Shown here one piece after another: positions 48,438-56,632 of a DNA stretch of 64,000 nt. A program made the translations under genes and the position numbers. The stretch is from the NCBI RefSeq assembly GCF_001652915.1, contig NZ_BBQI01000090.1, positions 248,001-312,000 of the forward strand, written 5' to 3'. Every line of letters starts with the position of its first letter. Position 1 is the first letter of the stretch. The stretch is from Cupriavidus sp. D384 (GTDB lineage: Bacteria > Pseudomonadota > Gammaproteobacteria > Burkholderiales > Burkholderiaceae). The notes under the pieces are model-generated. The model ran no database searches, was not told where the DNA came from, and worked only from the letters and a program-made list of their open reading frames with translations.

Positions 48438-50044
48438 TCGGCACCACCGTGCGGTTTGCCGTGCGCGCCGCCGCCCACGTCCTTGGAGTGGTTCTGCAGC
48501 CAGGACAGCATCAGCCGGTACTCGGCATCGTCAAGCGATGTATAGCGCTTCATCGCCCCAAGCGTGCCGATCCACTGGTTCGCCAGGTACTCATCGGTGT
48601 GCGGCAACGCGTGGCAGCTCGCGCACGATTGGCGATATGTCTCGTCGCTGTGTTTCCAGAGTTGTGACAGGTCGGCCGACAGGCCAGCGGCAGGAATCCA
48701 GACCGTCAGACGGCCTTCGTGCCAATCCTGCCCGGTCTCTTCGTCGCGCTCCGTCCTGACACGCTCTACCTTGGCAATTGCCTCGGGCGACAGCACGGCC
48801 AGCATGATGCGTTGCCCCCTGAGCGCATACATCGCGCTGTCGGAGCCATCCTGCTGCCAGCCCTCCACGCGCACCTGCAAGCGCTCCGCTTCGCGCCTCA
48901 GCACGGCCAGCCGGGTGGCGCCGAGCAGCTTGCCGTCCTCGCCCGTGCCGCCCGCCTCCAGCGTGAATGGGGTCGGGGACACCACGTACAACGCATCCTC
49001 GGCCGCCAGCGTGTCAGCCGGCGACGCCAGAGACGCCAATCGGGATGGCCCTGCATGCGTCTGGCCTGCGGGCAGCAGTACCACTTCCTCGGTGCGGTTG
49101 GGCCGGGGTGCGCCAGCATTGGGCGCTTCCACACCGGGCAGCGACTTCAGGTAGACGGCCATCGCCAGCCGGTCGGACTCCGACAGGCGCGCGGTATTCA
49201 CGATGACTTCCTTCATGTCGCCACCGGCCTTGATGCCGATAGGATTGACGCCCTCTTCCAGATATCGCGCGATGTCATTGACCGACCAGTAGCCGATGCC
49301 AGTCTCGTCCTGCGTGATGTTGGGGATATGGCCGGTGCCTTCCGGATTCGGGCCGCCCGAGAAGCGCCTGGCGAACGGGATGGCGCCCATGACGTTGCGC
49401 GGCGAATGGCATTCCACGCAGTGCGCCGAGCTTTCCACCAGGTAGCGGCCGCGGTTCCACTGTTCGCCCTTCGCCAGGTCGTCGGTCAATGGCTTGCCGT
49501 CCAGGAAGGCCAGCCGCCACAGTCCTACGCCACGGCGCACGGAGAACGGGAATTTCAGATCGTGATCGGGTACCTTGCCTGCCACTGGCGGCAGCGTCTG
49601 CATATATGCAAACAGGTCGCGCAGATCATTGGCCGTCATGCGCTGGTACGACGTGTAAGGAAAGGACGGATAGGCGTTGCCCTTGCCCGGAATCACGCCC
49701 TCGCGCATCGCCATGATGAACTGCTCGATCGTCCAGCCGCCGATGCCGTCGTTCGGGTGGGACGAGATATTGGGCATGTGGAACACGCCGAACGCGGTGT
49801 CGAGCGAGCGCCCGCCGCCGAGCAGGGTTTCGTCGCCCTTGCCAACCGATGCGTGGCACGTTGCGCAGTCTCCCGCGATGAACTGCGTCCTTCCGTTCTT
49901 CAGGTCGGGCGTCGACGCGTCTGGCAAATCGCGCGAAGCGTGCAGTAGTCGCCAGGTGCTGGGTGCCGTCAGCAGCAGGAATGCGACGACACTAACCAGC
50001 GCGACGATGGCGCCGATTGCCAGGGACCTTTTTCTCGTTGTCAT
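48434..50044 (-). CDS. Membrane-anchored three-haem cytochrome c: dihaem module fused to TorC-like C-terminal domain
   Basis: 536 residues from the ATG at 50044. An uncleaved-looking anchor (RSLAIGAIVALVSVVAFLLL, residues 6-25) is followed by two class-I-like haem domains with CATCH at 60-64 and CVECH at 209-213. They contain FHMPNISSHPNDGIGGWT and PNITQDETGIGYWS, typical of the COG2010 cytochromes of dehydrogenases. A linker and SH3-like stretch (about 345-460) leads to CASCH at 474-478 within ALPHTDEYLANQWIG, which closely resembles the end of E. coli TorC. The TorC N-terminal NapC-type four-haem quinol dehydrogenase is absent. It should feed TorA, but probably from a cytochrome source rather than directly from quinol. 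Confidence 0.85.
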   Translation of the reverse strand: MTTRKRSLAIGAIVALVSVVAFLLLTAPSTWRLLHASRDLPDASTPDLKNGRTQFIAGDCATCHASVGKGDETLLGGGRSLDTAFGVFHMPNISSHPNDGIGGWTIEQFIMAMREGVIPGKGNAYPSFPYTSYQRMTANDLRDLFAYMQTLPPVAGKVPDHDLKFPFSVRRGVGLWRLAFLDGKPLTDDLAKGEQWNRGRYLVESSAHCVECHSPRNVMGAIPFARRFSGGPNPEGTGHIPNITQDETGIGYWSVNDIARYLEEGVNPIGIKAGGDMKEVIVNTARLSESDRLAMAVYLKSLPGVEAPNAGAPRPNRTEEVVLLPAGQTHAGPSRLASLASPADTLAAEDALYVVSPTPFTLEAGGTGEDGKLLGATRLAVLRREAERLQVRVEGWQQDGSDSAMYALRGQRIMLAVLSPEAIAKVERVRTERDEETGQDWHEGRLTVWIPAAGLSADLSQLWKHSDETYRQSCASCHALPHTDEYLANQWIGTLGAMKRYTSLDDAEYRLMLSWLQNHSKDVGGGAHGKPHGGAE

Positions 50045-50280
50045 ACGGTGACCTCGTTGAGCAATCCGTCGGGATGCCCATAACCGTATGCTTTCGAGGG
50101 ATATTAACGATTGACGCGGCGCAACGGCGATATCACCTGGAACAGTCTGGTACAAAGGCGCGCGTCAGCGCTGCCACGATGACAACCATGGCACCGGGAA
50201 TGCCATGGTCTGTACGCGCATCGCCGCGTTGCCGGCTATCGAGGCAGAAGCCGCAACAGAGACAGAAGCAGATGCCGGCG

Positions 50281-51243
50281 TCAGACCGGCATGCAGGTGG
50301 TCGCCAGAAGCTGCTCGTAGATAAAGCACTGCAGCAGCGTCAGTTCGCGCTCGCCCAGCGCGTCGAACGCCACGCCAAAGGCGGGGAATTCCTCATCATC
50401 CTGCCCCGGCGCGCTGCGTACCGTGGCGTCGATCATGACTTCGGCATCGAGCGCCCCAGTGCGCAACTGGAAGCGAAGCTGCACCTTCTGCCCCACTGCG
50501 GGCGCGGGCGATGACGTCTGCACCAGCGCGCCGCCAGTGCTGAGGTCGGACAGCAGCCCCAGCCGCGCCAGGCCCTCGCCCACACGCCGGTCGACGGTCA
50601 GATCGGTGACGGTCTGGCTGGCGCCATCGCCACCGATTTCGCCATTGCTGTCATGGCCGCCCTCGTCAGCGTCGGCACCCGCGCCATCCGCATCGATCAG
50701 ATAGGCTGCCAGGCGCGTTGGCACACGCGCGGCACGGCGCACCGGCATCTGCTCGGTCTGCGCCGGCGCCGACAGCACCAGGTATCGGAACGGGCTGCGG
50801 CACACGGCCGTTACGGTCGACGTGAAGCTGTGGATGGCGTGGCCCGAGAACCCCCGCAGCAGCAGGTTTTCGCCGGCATGCACGGCCAGTTCGCGCCCGC
50901 CCAGCGTTGGCCACGTCACAAACAGCCCCTGTTCGATAAAGCCGATCAGGCGGCTTGCTGCGGCACGCGACTGGTCGCCCGGCGTCTTCACGTGCAGCAA
51001 TGTGCCCACCTGCAGGCCCAGCGGCCCGGCGCTGAGGCGCGAGCCGGCCAGGGCATCGGGCTCGTTGCCGGGCTCCGGCATGTCGTCAGGCCGGCAGACG
51101 GTGCCGTGCCGGAACATCAGCGCCAGATCGCGCGCATCGGGAATGATGCTGCCACTGCCAAGCATCAGGTTGCCCTGTCCGTCCAGCAGGGACCAGGGAA
51201 GCGGCTGCCCGACGGGCAGGTCTTGCGGCGTAAGCGGAATCAT
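50281..51243 (-). CDS. PilZ-domain protein, YcgR-like c-di-GMP effector
   Basis: 320 residues from the ATG at 51243 (MIPLTPQDLPVGQPLPWSLL). The N-terminal half is a YcgR-N-like beta domain ending near 160. The PilZ signature is RRAAR at 169-173 and DLSTGG at 233-238, the two c-di-GMP contacts. Between them is an acidic insert of about 30 residues (GAGADADEGGHDSNGEIGGDG). Likely acts on the flagellar motor or surface growth. Alone; divergent from the GntR gene. Confidence 0.86.
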   Translation of the reverse strand: MIPLTPQDLPVGQPLPWSLLDGQGNLMLGSGSIIPDARDLALMFRHGTVCRPDDMPEPGNEPDALAGSRLSAGPLGLQVGTLLHVKTPGDQSRAAASRLIGFIEQGLFVTWPTLGGRELAVHAGENLLLRGFSGHAIHSFTSTVTAVCRSPFRYLVLSAPAQTEQMPVRRAARVPTRLAAYLIDADGAGADADEGGHDSNGEIGGDGASQTVTDLTVDRRVGEGLARLGLLSDLSTGGALVQTSSPAPAVGQKVQLRFQLRTGALDAEVMIDATVRSAPGQDDEEFPAFGVAFDALGERELTLLQCFIYEQLLATTCMPV

Positions 51244-51503
51244 GGCGTCGAGGACTCCCCGCGCGCCGACGCACGCCGCGCCAGCGCAAGAAATCGAGAT
51301 GGATGGCTGCCTGCCCTGACCAATGACGGACACACCAACCTGATGCGTCTGCTATCGACCAATGTGACAGAACCTTGACCCCACCTTGGTAGCGTGCACA
51401 TTCGGGACAAACCCTTGTGGCGTCGCCGCCATTCCGCCATCGCGGTATCAAGAGATGCTTGACGGCCATCAATCGACCTTGCAGAATCAGCGTTCTACGA
51501 AAA

Positions 51504-51524
51504 GCTGTCAGACAGCCTGACAGC
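51504..51524 (+). promoter_or_regulatory. 21-base palindrome just before the GntR gene
   Basis: Perfect 8-base arms GCTGTCAG (51504-51511) and CTGACAGC (51517-51524) with spacer ACAGC. It ends 13 bases before the gntR ATG, where an autoregulatory operator is expected. Confidence 0.6.
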
Positions 51525-51537
51525 ATGCCGGATCACA

Positions 51538-52239
51538 ATGGATCGCCTGTCCCGCCCCGCTTCCCTTGCCAGCCGCATCGCCCAGACCTTGCGCGACGAT
51601 ATCGCCGCCGGACGCTTTGCCGCCGGGGCGCGCCTGCCGGCCGAGGCGGCACTGGCCGAAACGTTCGACGTCAGCCGCCCCATCGTGCGCGAGGCCATCG
51701 CCCTGCTGAAGGCGGACGGCGTGCTGGTCACGCGCAAGGGTTCCGGCGCCTATGTGTCTGAGACGCCGGGCGGCCAGGTCTGGCGCGTAGCCAGCACGCC
51801 CGACGGCGGCCCGACCCTGGCCCAGCTTTTCGAACTGCGGCGCGTGGTGGAAACCGCCTGCGCCGAAATGGCGGCGCTGCGTCGCACCGAAGCCGATCTG
51901 CAACAGATTCGCGACGCCCTCGCCAGCATGCAGCGCCATGCTGCGGATTTCCCCAGTGCCGCCGCGGCGGACATCGCGTTTCATCACGCCATCGCCCAGG
52001 CCGCACACAACCCGTGTTTCACGGGACTGACCGATTTCGTCAGCCAGCAACTGCTGGTGGCCCGCCAGCATGCGTGGGAAAACAGCGCCCGGCTGCACGC
52101 CGCCCAGGGCGTACCGCGGGCGGCCGATGCCGAACATGCCGCGCTGGTCGACGCCATCGCCGCCGGCAACCCCGAAGCGGCGCGCGCCGCCGCATCGGCC
52201 CACCTGAGCGCCGCCGCGCAACGGATGGGGCTCGACTGA
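51538..52239 (+). CDS. GntR-family (FadR/FCD) transcriptional regulator
   Basis: 233 residues. The N-terminal winged helix is at about 8-72 (LASRIAQTLRDDIAAGRFAAGARLPAEAALAETFDVSRPIVREAIALLKADGVLVTRKGSGAYV). The C-terminal FCD helical domain has the metal-site pattern DIAFHHAIAQAAHNP near 140 and EHAALVDAI near 200. No clear ribosome site. The FAD oxidoreductase follows 44 bases on and is its probable target. A palindrome precedes the gene. Confidence 0.9.
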   Translation: MDRLSRPASLASRIAQTLRDDIAAGRFAAGARLPAEAALAETFDVSRPIVREAIALLKADGVLVTRKGSGAYVSETPGGQVWRVASTPDGGPTLAQLFELRRVVETACAEMAALRRTEADLQQIRDALASMQRHAADFPSAAAADIAFHHAIAQAAHNPCFTGLTDFVSQQLLVARQHAWENSARLHAAQGVPRAADAEHAALVDAIAAGNPEAARAAASAHLSAAAQRMGLD

Positions 52240-52283
52240 ACACCCGACAACAGCACAGACTGGAACAAGACAGGAGCAGACAG

Positions 52284-53390
52284 ATGGAAAACGTGGATTG
52301 CGTCGTGATCGGCGCTGGCGTGGTAGGCCTGGCCGTGGCACGCGCACTGGCGCAACAGGGCCGCGAGGTCATCATCCTGGAAGCCGAAAACGCGTTCGGC
52401 ACGATCACCAGCGCGCGCAACAGCGAAGTCATCCACGCCGGCATCTACTATCCCGCCGGATCGCTCAAGGCCGACCTGTGCGTGCGCGGCAAGGCCATGC
52501 TCTATGACTATTGCGCCAGCCACCACGTGACGCACCAGCGCTGCGGCAAGCTGATCGTTGCCACCAGCGAAGCCCAGGTTGCCACGCTGGCCGGCATTCG
52601 CGCCAAGGCCGAAGCCAATGGCGTGCACGACCTGCGTCTGCTGACGCGCGACGAGGCACGCGCCCTGGAGCCCCAGCTCGAATGTCATGCCGCCCTGCTG
52701 TCGCCATCCACCGGCATCATCGACAGCCATGGCCTGATGACCGCCCTGCTGGGCGATGCCGAACAGGCCGGCGCGATGCTGGCCGTGCAGTCGCCGGTGG
52801 TATCCGGCGCCGTTACGCCCGATGGCATTCGTCTGGAAGTGGCTGGAGAAGATGGCGATACGACGCTGCTGGCGCGTACCGTCGTCAACTCGGCCGGATT
52901 GACCGCCCCCGAACTGGCGCGCCGTATCGACGGTATTCCGCCCGAGCACATTCCCGGCCAGTACTACGCCAAGGGCTGCTATTTCACGCTGGCTGGCCGG
53001 GCGCCGTTCTCGCGCCTGATCTACCCCGTGCCCGAGGCGGCCGGGCTTGGCGTTCACCTGACGCTGGACCTGGGCGGCCAGGCGCGCTTCGGCCCCAATG
53101 TGCGCTGGATCGACGAGATCGAATACAGCGTGCCGCCGCACGACGCCGACAGCTTCTACGACGAGGTGCGGCGCTACTGGCCGGGTCTGGCCGATGGCGC
53201 CCTGCAGCCGGGCTACGCCGGTATCCGCCCGAAGATCAGCGGCCCCGGCGAGACAGCCGCCGATTTCCGCATCGACGGCCCGCAGGTGCACGGCATACCG
53301 GGGCTGGTGAATCTGTTCGGGATCGAATCGCCGGGGCTGACGTCGTCGCTGGCGATTGCGGAGAAGGTGGCGGGGTTGCTGGCAAATTGA
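52284..53390 (+). CDS. FAD-dependent oxidoreductase, L-2-hydroxyglutarate-oxidase-like
   Basis: 368 residues from the ATG at 52284, behind CAGGAG. DAO-fold FAD motif VIGAGVVGLAVARALAQQGREVIILE near residue 8; SARNSEVIHAGIYYPAGSLKADLC near 45 and GPNVRWIDEIEY near 270 are typical of the LhgO branch. The GntR gene upstream and this gene form an operon. It probably oxidises a 2-hydroxy acid with electrons going to the quinone pool or oxygen. Substrate inferred from family likeness only. Confidence 0.85.
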   Translation: MENVDCVVIGAGVVGLAVARALAQQGREVIILEAENAFGTITSARNSEVIHAGIYYPAGSLKADLCVRGKAMLYDYCASHHVTHQRCGKLIVATSEAQVATLAGIRAKAEANGVHDLRLLTRDEARALEPQLECHAALLSPSTGIIDSHGLMTALLGDAEQAGAMLAVQSPVVSGAVTPDGIRLEVAGEDGDTTLLARTVVNSAGLTAPELARRIDGIPPEHIPGQYYAKGCYFTLAGRAPFSRLIYPVPEAAGLGVHLTLDLGGQARFGPNVRWIDEIEYSVPPHDADSFYDEVRRYWPGLADGALQPGYAGIRPKISGPGETAADFRIDGPQVHGIPGLVNLFGIESPGLTSSLAIAEKVAGLLAN

Positions 53391-53465
53391 TGATTAGCCC
53401 GCCTCTCCCATTGCATGGGCAAGGCGGGCGCATATTGACGGCGTGTCGGGCCGACACGGACAGCC

Positions 53466-54707
53466 TCAGGCCCGCCCGGCCTCCCCGCGAAAACTCATCA
53501 CCGCGCAGCCGGCGCCCAGCGCCGCCGCCAGCGCCGCCAGCCCGAACGTGTGCATCGGCGCCAGCGTCTTCCACGTCCACCCCATGACCAGGCCGCCGAG
53601 CGTGCCGCCAAGGCCGTAGGAAATGCCCGTATAGAGCGCCTGCCCGCGCCCTTGCAGCGGCCCGGCAAACCAGCGCTGCAGCCGTTTCAGGCTGGCGCTG
53701 TGGTGCGCGGCAAAGGTGGCCGCGTGCAGGACCTGCACGGCCGCCATCAGCCAGGCGTACTGGGCGAAATACCCGGTCACGCCAAAGCGCAGCGCTGCCA
53801 GGACGAAGGTGCCCGCCAGGATCGTGCGCAGCGCCAGCGCGCCGAACAGCCGCCCCTGATAGAAGAAGAACACGATCTCGGCCACCACGCCGATGGTCCA
53901 CATCACGCCAATGGCGATCTTGCTATAGCCCAGTTGCTCCAGGTACAGGGAATAGAACACGTAGAGCGCCGCGTGGGCGAACATCATCAGGAAGGCCGAC
54001 GCCAGGAACCAGGCCACATCGGGCCTGCGCAGCAGCGGCAGTGCCGGTGGCGGCTTGACGCGCGGTCCCTCGTCTTCGGCATCGCGCAGCCCGAACACCA
54101 CCACGGCGAACAGCGCCAGCATTGCGCTGGCCAGCCACGGGAAGGCCGGCATGCCGAAGTGCTCGAACAGCGCGCCGCCCAGCAGCACGGCCGCGATAAA
54201 GCCGACCGAGCCGAACATGCGCACACGGCCATAGCGATGGTCGAACGCGCCATGGCGCCGCAGCGTGGAAATCGTCAGCGCATCGCCCAGTGGCGACATG
54301 GCGCTGGTAATCAGGTTGAGCCCGATCATCATCGCCATCATGCCGCCATAGCTGTGGACGCCGGGCACGGCCAGGAACGCCAGCAGCGACGCCACGGCCG
54401 CCAGCCGCAGCAGTTTCACGCGCGTATGGGTGACGTCCGACAGCCAGCCCCAGAGGTAGGGGCCGACGATGCGGCTTAGCTGGAAACAGGCCATCAGCAC
54501 GCCGATCTGTACCGGCGAGAAGCCGCGATCGGCGAAGAACAGGCTTACATAGGGCGAGATGACGCCAACGTAGCCGTAGTAGCCGAGGTAGAAAAGTCCG
54601 AAACGGAGATAGGTGGCCGGGTCGATCGACCCCGGCCGGTATGAGGCGGTACTCAGGATTTGACCTGCGCCGGGATGCGCGGCGTATCCACGCGCACATC
54701 GCCGCAC
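53466..54707 (-). CDS. MFS transporter of the HcaT (3-phenylpropionate) type
   Basis: About 413 residues with around twelve membrane segments; the first is FGLFYLGYYGYVGVISPYVS. The only start candidates are a GTG at 54707, inside the end of aroC (55-base overlap), and an ATG further inside at 54791. There is no ATG, GTG or TTG nearer the first helix, so coupling to aroC translation is likely but the exact start is unsure. HcaT-type carriers move aromatic acids or sugars with protons; substrate unknown. Confidence 0.8.
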   Translation of the reverse strand: MRRCARGYAAHPGAGQILSTASYRPGSIDPATYLRFGLFYLGYYGYVGVISPYVSLFFADRGFSPVQIGVLMACFQLSRIVGPYLWGWLSDVTHTRVKLLRLAAVASLLAFLAVPGVHSYGGMMAMMIGLNLITSAMSPLGDALTISTLRRHGAFDHRYGRVRMFGSVGFIAAVLLGGALFEHFGMPAFPWLASAMLALFAVVVFGLRDAEDEGPRVKPPPALPLLRRPDVAWFLASAFLMMFAHAALYVFYSLYLEQLGYSKIAIGVMWTIGVVAEIVFFFYQGRLFGALALRTILAGTFVLAALRFGVTGYFAQYAWLMAAVQVLHAATFAAHHSASLKRLQRWFAGPLQGRGQALYTGISYGLGGTLGGLVMGWTWKTLAPMHTFGLAALAAALGAGCAVMSFRGEAGRA

Positions 54708-55756
54708 TGGGCGCGGTGGCGCAGCGCATGATCCATCAGCACCAGCGCCAGCATTGCTTCGGCAATCGGCGTGGCCCGGATGCCCACGCACGGGTCATGG
54801 CGGCCGAACGTCTCGACGCTGGCCGACTGGCCTGCCTTGTCGATCGATTCACGCGCGGTGCGGATGCTCGACGTCGGCTTGATCGCCAGCGACACCGTCA
54901 CGTCCTGCCCGGTGGAGATACCGCCCAGCACCCCGCCCGAGTTGTTGGTGCGGAAGCCTTCCGGCGTCAGTTCGTCGCCATGCACGGTGCCGCGCTGGGC
55001 CACGCTGTCGAAGCCGGCGCCAATCTCCACGCCCTTGACCGCGTTGATGCCCATCATCGCGTGCGCGATATCGGCGTCAAGCTTGTCGAACAACGGCTCG
55101 CCCAGGCCCACCGGCACGCCACTGGCCACCACCTCGATGCGCGCGCCGACGGAATCGCCATCGCGGCGCAGTGCATCCATATAGGTTTCCAGCTCGGGCA
55201 CGATATCGGCGTTCGGCGCGAAGAACGGGTTCTCCGGCACATGCTTCCAGTCCGTGAACGGCACTTCGATCTCGCCGAGTTGCGACATGTAGCCACGGAT
55301 CTCGGTGCCGTACTGCTCGCGCAGCCACTTCCTGGCAATCGCCGCCGCGGCCACCACCGGCGCCGTCAGGCGCGCCGACGAACGGCCACCGCCGCGATAG
55401 TCGCGGATGCCGTACTTGTGCCAGTAGGTGTAGTCGGCATGGCCGGGACGGAAGGTCTCGACGATATTGCCGTAGTCCTTGCTGCGCTGGTCGGTGTTGC
55501 GGATCAGCAGGCAGATCGGCGTACCCGTGGTCTTGCCTTCGAACACCCCCGACAGGATTTCAACCTGGTCCGGCTCCTGGCGTTGTGTGACATGGCGCGA
55601 CGTGCCGGGCTTGCGGCGATCCAGGTCGATCTGGATATCGGCTTCGGTCAGCGACATGCCCGGCGGGCAGCCATCCACAACCGCGCCAATGGCCGGGCCG
55701 TGCGATTCGCCGAACGTGGTGACTGTGAAAAGCAGGCCGAGGGTATTGCCAGACAT
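54653..55756 (-). CDS. aroC: Chorismate synthase
   Basis: 367 residues. It makes chorismate from 5-enolpyruvylshikimate-3-phosphate with reduced FMN, the last step of the shikimate pathway. GLLFTVTTFGESHGPAIG at the N-terminus, then RNTDQRSKDYGNI, HADYTYWHKYGIRDYRGGGRSSAR near 105-130, NNSGGVLGGISTG near 265 and GRHDPCVG near 325 are all conserved. The MFS gene overlaps its end. Confidence 0.97.
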   Translation of the reverse strand: MSGNTLGLLFTVTTFGESHGPAIGAVVDGCPPGMSLTEADIQIDLDRRKPGTSRHVTQRQEPDQVEILSGVFEGKTTGTPICLLIRNTDQRSKDYGNIVETFRPGHADYTYWHKYGIRDYRGGGRSSARLTAPVVAAAAIARKWLREQYGTEIRGYMSQLGEIEVPFTDWKHVPENPFFAPNADIVPELETYMDALRRDGDSVGARIEVVASGVPVGLGEPLFDKLDADIAHAMMGINAVKGVEIGAGFDSVAQRGTVHGDELTPEGFRTNNSGGVLGGISTGQDVTVSLAIKPTSSIRTARESIDKAGQSASVETFGRHDPCVGIRATPIAEAMLALVLMDHALRHRAQCGDVRVDTPRIPAQVKS

Positions 55757-55853
55757 GATTGAAATGCGCAGGAATTGGGGGACGGGCTACATTGTAAGGC
55801 CATTAGCGCCCGGACAGACGCGTCGGCGGCCGGAAGCTGGCCCCGGCGCCGGC

Positions 55854-56630
55854 TCAGGCGCCAGCCGTCTCGGGTGTGCCAATGCCGGCAGCCGGCTTGC
55901 CGAAATCGGGCGCAAACACGCCGCCGCCCACGAAATCGGGATAAAACTGCGCCCGCATGCGCACCAGGTAGGCCTGCAGGTTGGCGTGCGATTGCGCGGC
56001 CGCCCGGATCGGCGTCTCGAACACCGGCGATTGCAGGCTGGCCGCGAACGCGAACAAGGTGGCGTCGGCGCCGCATGGCCGATCACCCATCAGGTACGGC
56101 TTGTTGCCCAGGATGTCGGCCACGGCCTGCACGCCCTGCACCGCGATGGCGGTCATGTCGTCCAGGCTATGGCGCCCCAGGCCTTGCGACCACAGCATCT
56201 GGCGCACACGGCGCTTGACCAGCGCCTTGACCATGCCGCGCAGCGGCCCAGGCACCACGTTGAAGAACTGCGCCGGCCCGCGCTCGAAATTGTCGCCTTC
56301 CAGCCAGCGCACGCGTGCCACGGCCCAGTAGAGATTGTCCTCGAGCAGTTTTTCCACCGCCCAGGCCGCGCCGCGCTCGGCCGGCGTCAGGCCTTCGTCG
56401 AAATCCACGTGGTAGGTCTTCTCGAGATGCCAGCGGATCAACGTCGAATCGGCAACCTGCCGGCCCATGTCGTCCAGGTACGGCAGCTTGCCCTTGGGCG
56501 CCCGGCGCACGTTGCCGCGCCGGGTCTGGTATGGCAATCCGGCCAGCTTCAGCAGCATCTCGGCCTTGATGACGAACGGGCTGGCGTCGGGCAGGCCGAA
56601 CGCGGGACCAAACGTGAACAGCGTGATCAT
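55854..56630 (-). CDS. Glutathione S-transferase family protein
   Basis: 258 residues from the ATG at 56630. An N-terminal thioredoxin-like GST domain (FGPAFGLPDASPFVIKAEMLLKLAGLPYQ, then GKLPYLDD) is joined to an all-helical C-domain. It starts 2 bases after the stop of the MFS-acyltransferase gene, so the two are co-transcribed. GST type (Tom37/metaxin-like) unclear, substrate unknown. Confidence 0.83.
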   Translation of the reverse strand: MITLFTFGPAFGLPDASPFVIKAEMLLKLAGLPYQTRRGNVRRAPKGKLPYLDDMGRQVADSTLIRWHLEKTYHVDFDEGLTPAERGAAWAVEKLLEDNLYWAVARVRWLEGDNFERGPAQFFNVVPGPLRGMVKALVKRRVRQMLWSQGLGRHSLDDMTAIAVQGVQAVADILGNKPYLMGDRPCGADATLFAFAASLQSPVFETPIRAAAQSHANLQAYLVRMRAQFYPDFVGGGVFAPDFGKPAAGIGTPETAGA

Positions 56631-56632
56631 CG

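Noticed and set aside
45722..48667. 981-codon plus-strand open frame
   Set aside because: It is antisense to the torA-torD-cytochrome operon, has no known motifs and is rich in Arg, His and Ala as expected for a mirror frame in GC-rich DNA.
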